64,000 bases of DNA from Sphingomonas glacialis (lineage in GTDB: Bacteria > Pseudomonadota > Alphaproteobacteria > Sphingomonadales > Sphingomonadaceae): the NCBI RefSeq assembly GCF_014653575.1, contig NZ_BNAQ01000007.1:1-64000 (forward strand). The letters are read 5' to 3'. The notes beneath the pieces are model-generated. The model was not told the DNA's origin, searched no databases, and was given only the letters and a program-made list of their open reading frames with translations. The position numbers and the translations under genes were made by a program. Positions 16,975 through 25,205 of the stretch are shown one piece after another (position 1 is the stretch's first letter; each line of letters begins with the position of its first letter).

Positions 16975-16995
16975 GGTAGTTTCCGACCCTCGCGG
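16975..16995 (+). promoter_or_regulatory. FixJ-like box before the GH130 gene
   Basis: GGTAGTTTCCGACCC followed by TCGCGG, some 75-95 bp upstream of the ATG at 17069. It is one of the best matches to the repeated box and is almost identical to that at 31883. Confidence 0.6.
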
Positions 16996-17068
16996 TGCAC
17001 CAAGCGATGGAGTTACCTCGCCGTGCGTCTCCGGATCTCGGTCGCGGCATCATCCGGCCGGGGTAACA

Positions 17069-18370
17069 ATGGCTAACGACGACCTTGCGACGCATCTGCC
17101 AATCACGCTGCGACCCGACCCAAAACGGGTCGCGATCCGCCCGTTCACGCCTGCCGACGACTCGCCCCACGCCGCAGTCGATGGTCGTCCGCGCGCCCAG
17201 CGCATTGCCGACCGCGTTCTGGCGCTCAGCGCTGCCGACCTGACGATCGACCTCAAGCGGGTCATGTCAGGCCTGTCGGAACACCACCGCGATGTGAACA
17301 TGGTCCTCCGGCGGCGCTTCCACGAAGTGGACGGACTATTGATCGACCACTGCTCCGTCTCCGAGGAGCAGGCTCTTCTGATCGGGGCCTATTTCAGCGA
17401 GGAATATGCGTTCGAGGCAGCTGCCCTGTTCAACCCGAGCATCGTTGCCCATCCGGATCAGTCTGGCGTGCAACCGGGCGCAATGCGCTTCGTGCTGTCG
17501 TTACGTGGCGTCGGCGAAGGTCATGTCTCATCCGTCACCTTTCGTACTGGGATCTGCGATGCCGACGGCAGCGTCACCATCGATCCGCCAGGCCTGCAGG
17601 CTGTCGCGCCGCGGATCGAGAAGATCCCAGGCGGCGCACCCGATGATCCGGGCGTCCGGTTATTCTGTGAAGACAGTCGCGATCTTTCCGAAGTCGTGAT
17701 CTTTCCAATAACGATCAACCAGCGGCACGGAATCGAGGATGTGCGCCTCGTTCGATTTGTCGACGACGATGGCAACGTCGCCTATTTCGGCACTTACACC
17801 GCTTTCAGCGGCGAGGGTATCCGACAGGAGATGCTGCGCACGACCGACTTCGTGACCTTCGAACTGAACGCGCTTCGCGGCGACGCCACGGCCAACAAGG
17901 GAATGGCGCTCTTCCCGCGTCGGATTAACGGCCGATACGCCATGCTGGGACGCCAGGATCATGAGAACATCTGGCTGCTGACGTCTGACGACCTCTACAA
18001 CTGGGCAGGCGGGACCAGGATAGTGTCGCCTCGGTGGGACTGGGAGTTCGTTCAGATCGGCAATGGTGGTTCCCCGATCGAGATTGATGAAGGATGGTTG
18101 GTTATTACCCATGGCGTTGGCCCGGTGCGCAATTATTGCCTCGGGGCGTGCCTGCTTGACCGCGACGACCCAACGAAACTTCTAGCACGAACGACCTACC
18201 CAATTCTTCAGCCCCGAGCCGAAGAACGCTACGGCTACGTCCCCAACGTGGCCTATACCTGCGGCGCGATGGTCCACGGCCGAACGCTTATCCTCCCCTA
18301 CGCCTTGGCCGACAGCTTCACGACCTTTGCAACAGTGCCGCTGGATCGGCTGCTCGAGGCGATGGCTTAG
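17069..18370 (+). CDS. GH130-family glycoside phosphorylase
   Basis: Predicted cytoplasmic inverting phosphorylase of the GH130 type. Known members cleave beta-mannosidic links with phosphate to release mannose-1-phosphate; the substrate here is not known. The 433 residues include the five-bladed propeller landmarks RRINGRYAMLGRQDHENI, IGNGGSPIEIDEGWLVITHG, a GPVRNY loop, DRDDPTKLLAR and VPNVAYTCGAMVHG. No signal peptide is seen. A FixJ-like box lies at 16975 and another begins on the last base of its stop codon. Phosphorolysis saves ATP compared with hydrolysis plus kinase, which would suit an energy-limited, low-oxygen state. Confidence 0.88.
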   Translation: MANDDLATHLPITLRPDPKRVAIRPFTPADDSPHAAVDGRPRAQRIADRVLALSAADLTIDLKRVMSGLSEHHRDVNMVLRRRFHEVDGLLIDHCSVSEEQALLIGAYFSEEYAFEAAALFNPSIVAHPDQSGVQPGAMRFVLSLRGVGEGHVSSVTFRTGICDADGSVTIDPPGLQAVAPRIEKIPGGAPDDPGVRLFCEDSRDLSEVVIFPITINQRHGIEDVRLVRFVDDDGNVAYFGTYTAFSGEGIRQEMLRTTDFVTFELNALRGDATANKGMALFPRRINGRYAMLGRQDHENIWLLTSDDLYNWAGGTRIVSPRWDWEFVQIGNGGSPIEIDEGWLVITHGVGPVRNYCLGACLLDRDDPTKLLARTTYPILQPRAEERYGYVPNVAYTCGAMVHGRTLILPYALADSFTTFATVPLDRLLEAMA

Positions 18371-18392
18371 GTAGTTTCCGATCCTGTCGCGG
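18370..18392 (+). promoter_or_regulatory. FixJ-like box before the Cys-rich peptide/ATPase unit
   Basis: GGTAGTTTCCGATCCTG then TCGCGG, beginning on the last base of the GH130 stop and ending about 93 bp before the ATG at 18485. Confidence 0.58.
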
Positions 18393-18484
18393 CAGGTGCA
18401 GGCTCGGCTAAATCCAAAATGTCGATCCACGGTCCCGCCGAGCACGCGTCTGTGACCAGCGCCGATCCCAACAGGACAACAGCC

Positions 18485-18685
18485 ATGTCGATCAACACCG
18501 ATACGCCTACAGAGTCTGGTTCAAGCCATAGTTGCTGTGGCGGCATGAGTAAGAATTCGAAAGCGGCTACGCCAGCTGCGGCGCAGCCAGCGGTCGCTAC
18601 GTCGGTCGAACTCAAGCACGACACACAAGCCCCAAAGAAATCTGAATCCTGCTGCGGCCGCGGGGCTGGCGCCGAACACGGCTAG
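18485..18685 (+). CDS. small Cys-rich putative metal-binding protein
   Basis: 66 residues, MSINTDTPTESG then SSHSCCGG near the N-terminus and SESCCGRG near the C-terminus, joined by a low-complexity Ala/Lys linker. Paired SCCG motifs are what is usually seen in the soluble N-terminal tails of sphingomonad metal P-type ATPases. Here the tail seems to be a free peptide upstream of an ATPase that lacks such a tail (19112). An AGGA lies before this ATG; the frame also opens at 18419 without a ribosome site. A metal-chaperone role is an inference from composition and position. Confidence 0.55.
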   Translation: MSINTDTPTESGSSHSCCGGMSKNSKAATPAAAQPAVATSVELKHDTQAPKKSESCCGRGAGAEHG

Positions 18686-19111
18686 GGCGATCGGTGATTC
18701 CAATCCCCACGCCGTTGAGACGCGACCAGTTCGGATCACAACGCCAATTCCGCCACCTCTGATCACAGATGAGCAGCAACCGGTTGACTGCGCTACCCGG
18801 ATATCAGCCGGCCGTCGCCATTGACCGAACCACGCGCCGCGGGCCGTAGGCCGAGCCCATTCGGCAAGGCCAGTGACGATCCGAGCATGACCTTTCATCG
18901 GTTGGGCGAGAAGCTCGACATTAGCGAGAGAAGCGATGCCGAAAAGCTCCAGTCCGACAGCATCGATCGATCGAATGGATATGCCAGGGGGCGGCGCGCG
19001 CTCACTTGATACGCTCGGAGCATCGGCGGAAAAAAAACCGAACGCGACGGCCGCAGCAGAGACGAGCGCGGCGCTGCAGATCCGGACATCGAAAATGCGA
19101 CAGCGAAGGGA
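18686..19111. other. 426-bp gap, no convincing gene
   Basis: All frames were read. Short plus-strand frames (18821, 18936) and a long minus-strand frame antisense to the ATPase show no family motif, and no ribosome site fits them. A run of nine A bases lies at 19030-19038. No FixJ-like box or clear terminator is visible. It may hold the lost beginning of the following ATPase. Confidence 0.4.
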
Positions 19112-21220
19112 ATGGAGCCGCTCGCTGACGAGGGCCATGGCGAACGCCACAAAGCGAATGCTATGAGCAATGCCGACGCCATGGCCAAGGAAATGGGTCA
19201 TGGCGGCGGCGAGGACTTGGCTGCCAGGGTTCGCGACATGCGCAACCGCTTCTGGATCGCGCTCGCGTTCAGCGTGCCGGTCTTCATCCTCTCCCCAATG
19301 GGCCTGGATTTCCTCAAGGTCCCTGTTCCGTTCGGACTGAGACTCGAACCGGTCCTGTTCGTTCTGGCAAGCGGCGCGATTCTCTACCCGGTCTGGCCCT
19401 TCGTCGTTGCCGCGTATCGCGCAATCCGCTCGGGCATCGCCAACATGGCCGTCCTCGTCGTCCTGAGCGTAGGCACCGGCTACCTGTTCAGCGTAGGAGC
19501 CACGTTCATCTGGGGCGGCCAGAACTTCTACGAAGCCGCGGTAATCCTGCTCGACTTCATCCTGCTTGGACATTGGCTTGAGATGCGGGCGAGAGCCGGA
19601 GCGTCGCAGGCGATCCGATCTCTCATGGATCTGGCACCGCCCAAGGCGATGGTGCTGCGTGACGGCAAAGAAGTCGAAGTGGCCACCTCCGATGTCGTCG
19701 CCGACGACATCATCGTAATCCGGCCTGGCAACAAGATCCCGGTCGATGGTGTGATCACGGAAGGATCGTCCTCGGTCGACCAGTCTATGCTTACCGGAGA
19801 ATCGATGCCGGTCGACAAGAAGGTTGGTGACACCGTCATCGGCGCGACCATCAATAAGAGCGGGACGTTTCAGTACAAGGCGACCAAGGTTGGCGCCGAC
19901 TCGGCGCTCGCGCAGATCGTCAAGCTCGTCCAGGACGCGCAAAACTCCAAGGCCCCAGCGCAACTTTTGGCAGATCGCGCCGCGCAGTGGCTCGTGCTGG
20001 CGGCGGTCGTCATGGGACTGGGCACATTTGCGGTCTGGTATTGGTGGATTGGTCAGCCGCTGCTGTTCGCCGTCAGTCTCACGATCACGGTATTCGTCAT
20101 CGCCTGTCCCGACGCCCTTGGACTCGCGACACCGATGGCGATCATGGTCGGCACCGGCCTGGGCGCGATCAACGGGATACTGTTCAAGAACGCATCGGCG
20201 TTGGAGGACGCGACCAAGCTGGACGTGATTGTCTTCGACAAGACCGGCACTCTGACGATGGGCCAGCCCGAGGTCGTGGAACTGGCCGTAGCCGCCGGCA
20301 TGGATGAACAAAAGCTTCTAGCGACGGCGGCCGCAGTTGAGGCGGGCTCCGATCATCCGCTGGCCCAGGCGATCACGCGCCGTGCTGCCGATGTAAAGAG
20401 ACCCAAGGCAACCGCCTTCAGGAACCTGGAGGGCAAGGGAGCGCAGGCTGAAGTCGACGGCGAGGCCGTTCTGCTCGGCAACAGGCTCCTGATGGCGGAC
20501 AACAAGATCGATCTGGGCGAGCTCGGAGCGAAGTCCGACGCGTTGCAGAGCGCCGGGCGAACTGTCGTTCACATCGCGATTTCCGGCAAACTGGCCGGCC
20601 TTCTTGCGATTGCGGATGCCGAACGACCGACCGCCAAGGCAGCAATCGCATCGCTTCGTGAGCGTGGCCTCGATGTGATCATGATTACCGGTGACAACCA
20701 GGGAACGGCCTCGCGCATCGCCGCCGGCCTGGGCATCGACACCGTCCTGGCCGACGTGCTGCCCGGGGACAAGGCGAGCAAGATCAAGGAACTGCAGGCG
20801 CGAGGCAAGAAGGTCGGGATGGTGGGCGACGGCGTGAATGACGCGCCGGCTCTCGTGCAGGCCGATGTTGGCTTCGCGATCGGCGCGGGCACCGATGTGG
20901 CCATGGACAGCGCCGACATCGTCCTGATGAAAAGCGATCCTTTCGATGTGGTGGGAGCGATCGAGCTCTCGCATGCAACATTGAGGAAGATGCACCAGAA
21001 TCTATGGTGGGCGGTCGGCTACAACGTAATCGCATTCCCGCTAGCTGCAGGCGTGCTCTACCCGTTCCTGCTTGGGCCCAGCATCGCCGCGCTTGCAATG
21101 TCGGGCAGCTCGGCGCTCGTCGCGATGAACGCCCTGTTACTCAAGCGCACGAAGCTCACCGGCATAACCCTGCGACGGTCCCAGACGCAGTCAGATCCGG
21201 CGAGGGCTTTTGCATCATGA
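19112..21220 (+). CDS. heavy-metal P1B-type ATPase with CPD motif
   Basis: Membrane pump for a transition metal, most like CopB-type copper ATPases but with CPD (residues 332-334, VIACPDALGLATP) where CopA has CPC and CopB has CPH. The metal ion cannot be named with confidence. Other motifs are intact: TGES in the actuator, DKTGT at D376, HP in GSDHPLAQAI, and GDGVND. There is no N-terminal CxxC domain; the first 40 residues hold only GHGERH and MGHGGGED. The ATG at 19112 follows AAGGGA at very short spacing, and ATGs at 19163 and 19181 are alternatives. The stop overlaps the next gene by ATGA. A FixJ-like box lies at 18370. Confidence 0.88.
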   Translation: MEPLADEGHGERHKANAMSNADAMAKEMGHGGGEDLAARVRDMRNRFWIALAFSVPVFILSPMGLDFLKVPVPFGLRLEPVLFVLASGAILYPVWPFVVAAYRAIRSGIANMAVLVVLSVGTGYLFSVGATFIWGGQNFYEAAVILLDFILLGHWLEMRARAGASQAIRSLMDLAPPKAMVLRDGKEVEVATSDVVADDIIVIRPGNKIPVDGVITEGSSSVDQSMLTGESMPVDKKVGDTVIGATINKSGTFQYKATKVGADSALAQIVKLVQDAQNSKAPAQLLADRAAQWLVLAAVVMGLGTFAVWYWWIGQPLLFAVSLTITVFVIACPDALGLATPMAIMVGTGLGAINGILFKNASALEDATKLDVIVFDKTGTLTMGQPEVVELAVAAGMDEQKLLATAAAVEAGSDHPLAQAITRRAADVKRPKATAFRNLEGKGAQAEVDGEAVLLGNRLLMADNKIDLGELGAKSDALQSAGRTVVHIAISGKLAGLLAIADAERPTAKAAIASLRERGLDVIMITGDNQGTASRIAAGLGIDTVLADVLPGDKASKIKELQARGKKVGMVGDGVNDAPALVQADVGFAIGAGTDVAMDSADIVLMKSDPFDVVGAIELSHATLRKMHQNLWWAVGYNVIAFPLAAGVLYPFLLGPSIAALAMSGSSALVAMNALLLKRTKLTGITLRRSQTQSDPARAFAS

Positions 21221-22523
21221 GGATGCGCGCGTCAGCGACAGGGGCGCCACGCGGGACCTTGGCAGCGCTGATGCTTTCGGTGTTCACGGTTTCTCTCGGC
21301 TTCGGCATCGTCCTTCCGTCGCTGCCATTCCTCCTTGAACGACTTTTCGGTGCGAGCGGCGACGCAACGCAAGTTTCACGCGCGACAGGTCTGCTCACCG
21401 CTCTCTACACGCTCTCGCTGTTCCTGTTCGCACCGGTCTGGGGGTGGCTGTCCGACCGCTTCGGTCGCCGATTGATCCTGATTATCGGGCTGGTGGGGTT
21501 CAGTGCCACCATGCTGACCTTTGCCTTCATCGATGGCCTTGGTGCGATCTATACCGAGCGCTTCCTGAGCGGGATGTTCGCCGCAGCGGTGACGCCCATC
21601 GCGCTCGCCACGATCGGCGATATTGCAGCAACGGAGGCCGCACGGGCGCGGCGGCTCATGTTCGTCAGCCTGGCCGGGATCACCGGCTTCTCGTGGGACC
21701 TATGCTTGGCGTATTCCTGTCGCGCGGGGTGAAAGTGCTGTTTCCGGCCCTCGGCGGCATCGGAGCGCTCACAATACCGCTGATCGGAACTGCGGTGCTG
21801 GCCTCCGTCGCCGCTCTGGCAGCGACGCGAACGGTTCCGAAGGCAATTACGAGCAATGGCCGATCGAAGGGCGAGCCAGTCGCTCTCGAGTCTGACAAAT
21901 GGCTTGTCCCGAGGTTGCTCGCGCTCGCATTCGTCGTCTCTGCCGGCGTCGGAGTGTTCGAAGTCGGGCTGGCGTTACGCGGAAAAGAGCAACTGGGTCT
22001 GACACAATATCAGATCGCGACCATGTTCACCGAATGCAGCCTGGTGATGCTGATCGTCCAATCCCTCGTTTTCTCGCCTTGGATTAGGCCTGAAACGGCG
22101 CGCTGGCTCATCGCCCCCGCTTTTGCGATCCTCGCTGGAGGAATCTTTCTAGTCCCGCACGCATCCACCTTCACGCTTATGCTGGCGGTCATTGGAGCGG
22201 TTGCGGCAAGCGCCGGAATCCTCTCACCCATCCTAACCTTCTGGATATCGAGCAAGGCCGGAAGGGCGCAGGGTGCACGACTCGGCAAGCAAACCGCCGC
22301 CGCAAGTCTTGGCGCCGCCTTCGGGTCGGCCGCGGGCGGGCTACTGTTCGATGTGTCGTGGCTACCCGACGCTTCGTTCGCGATTGCCGCTGCGCTGTCG
22401 GTCGCAGCCGTCCTGCTGAGCCTGCGTCTGCCAAAGCTCCTCGTCGCTCACGAAGCCACGCAGAAGACCGAGCCGCCCTCCGTGAACGCCCCCAGACCCA
22501 GGCATTCTCCCGTGCCCGGATAA
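21217..22523 (+). pseudogene. MFS drug/metabolite transporter, one-base frameshift
   Basis: Twelve-helix major facilitator. The first frame (from the ATG overlapping the ATPase stop) shows GFGIVLPSLPFLLERLFG and the loop motif GWLSDRFGRRLILI, then ends at 21732 after GITGFSWDLCLAY. The second frame picks up exactly there as GPMLGVFLSRGVKVLFPALG and continues through six more helices to 22523. Restoring one G at about 21693 (TCGTGGG to TCGGTGGG) gives GFSVGPMLGVFL and a normal protein of about 435 residues. The substrate is unknown. It is either a recent pseudogene or a sequencing error. Confidence 0.85.
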
Positions 22524-22565
22524 CGCGCGCCGGCTCCAAGCACGTCAACCTAGAAGGAATACACG

Positions 22566-23135
22566 ATGTCAAAAAGTCACGCGATCATCGCCGTCTTCGA
22601 CAGTCATCAGGCCGCTGAAAGTGCCGTCCGCTCGCTCTCCGACGGCGGTCTCGACATCAAGCACTTCAGCATCATCGGCAAGGGTTACCACAAGGAAGAG
22701 CAGATTCTTGGCTTCTACAACGTCGGTGACCGCATCGCCTCCTGGGGCGGAACCGGCGCATTCTGGGGTGGCCTATGGGGACTGTTTGCTGGCGATTTGT
22801 TTATGACGGTGCCGATCATAGGGCCCGTCATCGTGCTCGGACATTTCGCTGCGATGGTATTCGCCGCGGCCGAAGGCGCGGTAGTCGTTGGAGGCCTGGG
22901 CGTGCTCGGCGGCGCACTGTCCAGCCTTGGCATCCCCAAGGATAGCGTGATCGAATACGAGACCGCCCTGAAGACCGACAGCTTCCTGCTGATGGCGCAT
23001 GGCTCGGTCGAAGAGATGGCCCGCGCCAAGACGCTACTCGATTCCGCATCGCCCACACGCATCGATCTGCACCGCGATGTCGTGGAGATGCCGGGCGTTC
23101 ACGCAGAGCGCGCCACGCTGGAGGAGGTGAACTGA
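22566..23135 (+). CDS. DUF1269-like general stress protein
   Basis: Function not known. The 189-residue product starts MSKSHAIIAVFDSHQAAESAV, an alpha/beta fold with the look of the YflT/GS17M heat-stress fold. A Gly-rich hydrophobic segment follows (about residues 60-120: WGGTGAFWGGLWGLFAG, VVVGGLGVLGGALSSLG) that may insert into the membrane. A second alpha/beta stretch, KTDSFLLMAHGSVEEM, follows. AAGGA lies eight bases before the ATG. It follows the MFS gene by 42 bp and may share its transcript. Such proteins are often induced by stress and low oxygen, which fits the neighbourhood. Confidence 0.78.
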   Translation: MSKSHAIIAVFDSHQAAESAVRSLSDGGLDIKHFSIIGKGYHKEEQILGFYNVGDRIASWGGTGAFWGGLWGLFAGDLFMTVPIIGPVIVLGHFAAMVFAAAEGAVVVGGLGVLGGALSSLGIPKDSVIEYETALKTDSFLLMAHGSVEEMARAKTLLDSASPTRIDLHRDVVEMPGVHAERATLEEVN

Positions 23136-23326
23136 CTTATGATGCGATGCGCGTCTGCCGTTTCCAACTAACCTCGCGGTAGGTGTTGGAACTGATCTAC
23201 CATGCCGAAATATGGGAACTTCGGATCGTATGATGCGCTTGGTAATAGGCCGATCCCGCATCGCTCGACACCGACGATCCCCGTCTCTTTCGGCATGCCA
23301 TTTTCGACCAATCTAGGAGAAAAAGC

Positions 23327-23602
23327 GTGTTTTTAACGAAACTGACCCTCGGGTCCATTGCCTTAGTGCTTGCCACCGGCACGCCAGCTTTTGCGCAGAA
23401 CGGCATGATGAGTTCCGGCGGTATGCAGCCGGCCAGCATGAAGATGACAAAGTCGCAGATGGCGAGCATGAACCGGTGCAAGAAAATGTCACATCCCATG
23501 ATGACGAAGAACCGGACGTGCATGAAGATGATGAAAATGCATCCGGACATGATGAGCGACGGTAGCATGATGAATGACGGCAAGATGGAAAAGAAGCACT
23601 GA
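23327..23602 (+). CDS. secreted methionine-rich, putative copper-binding protein
   Basis: A 91-residue protein with a clear Sec signal peptide (FLTKLTLGSIALVLATG then TPAFAQ, cleavage probably after AFA near residue 23). The mature part has about 20 Met, many as MM, MxxM or MxM, plus Lys and two Cys. Met-rich periplasmic peptides typically bind Cu(I) or Ag(I), so a role as a periplasmic copper buffer next to the copper pumps is plausible. The start is GTG, chosen because AGGAG lies just upstream and the signal peptide follows at once. A strong hairpin follows the stop. Confidence 0.75.
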   Translation: MFLTKLTLGSIALVLATGTPAFAQNGMMSSGGMQPASMKMTKSQMASMNRCKKMSHPMMTKNRTCMKMMKMHPDMMSDGSMMNDGKMEKKH

Positions 23603-23615
23603 TAGGAGAGGGAAA

Positions 23616-23645
23616 GCGTCCTTGGAGACTCGTCCCCAAGGACGC
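23616..23645 (+). terminator. hairpin after the Met-rich gene
   Basis: GCGTCCTTGG (23616-23625) pairs perfectly with CCAAGGACGC (23636-23645) around a ten-base loop, 14 bases after the stop codon. No T-run follows, so it is terminator-like by position and stability only. Confidence 0.55.
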
Positions 23646-24066
23646 CTGACTGCGGAGCCGCGCCTCTAGTTACAGCTATCGAACGTCAGAATGTCAGTGC
23701 GGACCATTCGTGGTGACATCCCCCAGCGGCGAGCAGAATAAACGATCAGAGCACGCCACGGGCCCGACCATGTGGCCCATTTCGCGATAATTGAGGACCC
23801 AAGGACGCGATGGAACGCCATCGGCCGTTATCGCTGTGGATAGGCGTCGAAAACGAGACCCAATCTGTTTGAGGCGGAACCGCCTGTGAAACCTTGATAT
23901 TCTGAATTCTATAAGGATCCCGGTCGGCGTCGGTCGTGACCACTGCTTTATTCGCTGCCACAATGATTTATCCGAACTTCAGCGTGGTTCCGTATCGACG
24001 CCATCCACAGATCATAGGCACGGTCGCCTCGCTGACCGTAGTTTGAGTTGATCGGCGTCTACTTGC
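23646..24066. other. 421-bp gap, no convincing gene
   Basis: A minus-strand frame of 71 codons (23746-23961, GTG start) has coding-like composition (RDPYRIQNIKVSQAVPP) but no ribosome site and no known family. Other frames are broken by stops. I see no operator, repeat or RNA structure that I can name. Confidence 0.35.
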
Positions 24067-24501
24067 CTATTTGTTAGGCCCCAAGCCCCCAACATCCCAG
24101 CCGGCCCAGCTGTGGTCGATCGATCCGGCGATCGCGGTCAGGAGCGCCTGATTGCCGACGTTGTGGGGCAAGACTGTGTCGCCATATCGCTCCGCCTTCT
24201 GTAGCATGGGGCTAGCCGAAGTCGGACCATCAAGCAGCAGCGCTTTGCCATGCCAGCCATTGGCGCGCATTTGCCGAAGGATTTCGAGACCATCGATGTG
24301 CCCCATCTCGAAATTGAGGATAATGCATAAATAATCCCGCGCTTGCGGGTCCGCCAGGAGCGCTGCGCAGGTGGCATAAGACCGTACGTCATAACCCTCC
24401 GACAGAAGCATCAGTTGTCGGGCGTGACGAACGGCTGAATCCCCATCGACGAGCGAAACGCCAATGCCCAGCGGGGAAGGTTTTTTCTTGGAACGGAACA
24501 T
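24067..24501 (-). CDS. receiver-like protein lacking the phospho-acceptor Asp
   Basis: The 144-residue product follows a CheY-like fold: VSLVDGDSAVRHARQLM at the start, then CIILNFEMGHIDGLEIL, where the phosphorylated Asp would be at residue 63 but is Asn. The acidic pair is reduced to VDGD, and the conserved Lys near the end is His (VLPHNVG). It cannot accept phosphate in the usual way. It lies 74 bp downstream of fixJ on the same strand, and a GTACGTAG core (24555) sits between. It may be a phosphate-independent decoy or anti-activator for FixL or FixJ, or a decaying receiver. Confidence 0.7.
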   Translation of the reverse strand: MFRSKKKPSPLGIGVSLVDGDSAVRHARQLMLLSEGYDVRSYATCAALLADPQARDYLCIILNFEMGHIDGLEILRQMRANGWHGKALLLDGPTSASPMLQKAERYGDTVLPHNVGNQALLTAIAGSIDHSWAGWDVGGLGPNK

Positions 24502-24554
24502 AGTACGTATCTCCGGTATTGCCCGGGTGTCGCACGTTGGTGAGCGGCCAGTCT

Positions 24555-24562
24555 GTACGTAG
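24555..24562. promoter_or_regulatory. GTACGTAG core between fixJ and the receiver-like gene
   Basis: An exact GTAMGTAG (M = C) 54 bp upstream of the gene at 24501. A second GTACGTA lies at 24503-24509, directly before that ATG. The rest of the long box is absent, so this is a low-confidence site. Confidence 0.3.
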
Positions 24563-24575
24563 AAAGCGAGGGTCG

Positions 24576-25205
24576 TTACATTGGCTCCGCGTCGCCGAGA
24601 CCTGCAGCGAATGCGATCCGAAGCACATCGGACAGGCTTCGCGCGGACAATTTATCCATGAGGTTTGAACGGTGGGCCTCGACCGTCCGCGTCGAGATAC
24701 CGAGATCGAACGCGATCAGCTTGTTGGGTCGCCCCAAGACCAAGCCGCCCAGCACGTCGCGTTCTCGCTCTGTTAGAACTGCCAAGCGGACAAAAGCTTC
24801 GGCGGACGCGAGCTGGATGCGGTCGTTTCGTCCGGCCTGGTTCAAGGCTTCGTCGATGGCGGCGATAAGCGCGGAACGTTCGAACGGCTTTTCAAGAAAC
24901 TCGATTGCACCCGCCTTTACCGCGCGAACAGCGAGCGTTACCTCCCCGTGACCCGTCAGCATGATGACCGGAAGCATTATCCCTTGCTCCGCAAGGCGGG
25001 CTTGAACCTCCAGGCCATCGATGTCGGGCATGCGAACGTCTAGAAGAACGCACCCTTGCGTTGCTGTCGTCGCCACCTTGAGGAACTCTGTTCCCGACGC
25101 ATAAGTGACGACGGTGTAGCCAGCTCTGCGAAGCATGAAGCTGATGGACTGCCGGATCGCTTCGTCATCATCGACTACATAGACGATCCGCGTATGGTCA
25201 TTCAT
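24576..25205 (-). CDS. fixJ: FixJ-family response regulator
   Basis: Two-domain transcription activator. The receiver (about 5-120) has the acidic pair in VVDDDEA, phospho-acceptor D56 (LLDVRMPD), LTGHG and EKPF. The LuxR/FixJ helix-turn-helix (about 140-205) shows LTERERDVLGGLVLGRPNK and ISTRTVEAHRSNLMDKL. The total of 209 residues is normal for FixJ. The start at 25205 overlaps the end of fixL as ATGAATGA, so the pair is translationally coupled. The frame runs 61 codons further upstream, but that part is a shadow of fixL. It is the best candidate for the factor that reads the repeated box in this window. Confidence 0.92.
   Translation of the reverse strand: MNDHTRIVYVVDDDEAIRQSISFMLRRAGYTVVTYASGTEFLKVATTATQGCVLLDVRMPDIDGLEVQARLAEQGIMLPVIMLTGHGEVTLAVRAVKAGAIEFLEKPFERSALIAAIDEALNQAGRNDRIQLASAEAFVRLAVLTERERDVLGGLVLGRPNKLIAFDLGISTRTVEAHRSNLMDKLSARSLSDVLRIAFAAGLGDAEPM

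Noticed and set aside
18521..20311. 596-codon open frame on the minus strand
   Set aside because: It is antisense to the CPD ATPase, a usual result of GC-rich codon use; no family motif and no ribosome site.
23746..23961. 71-codon minus-strand frame as a gene
   Set aside because: Coding-like composition but GTG start without a ribosome site and no recognisable relative.
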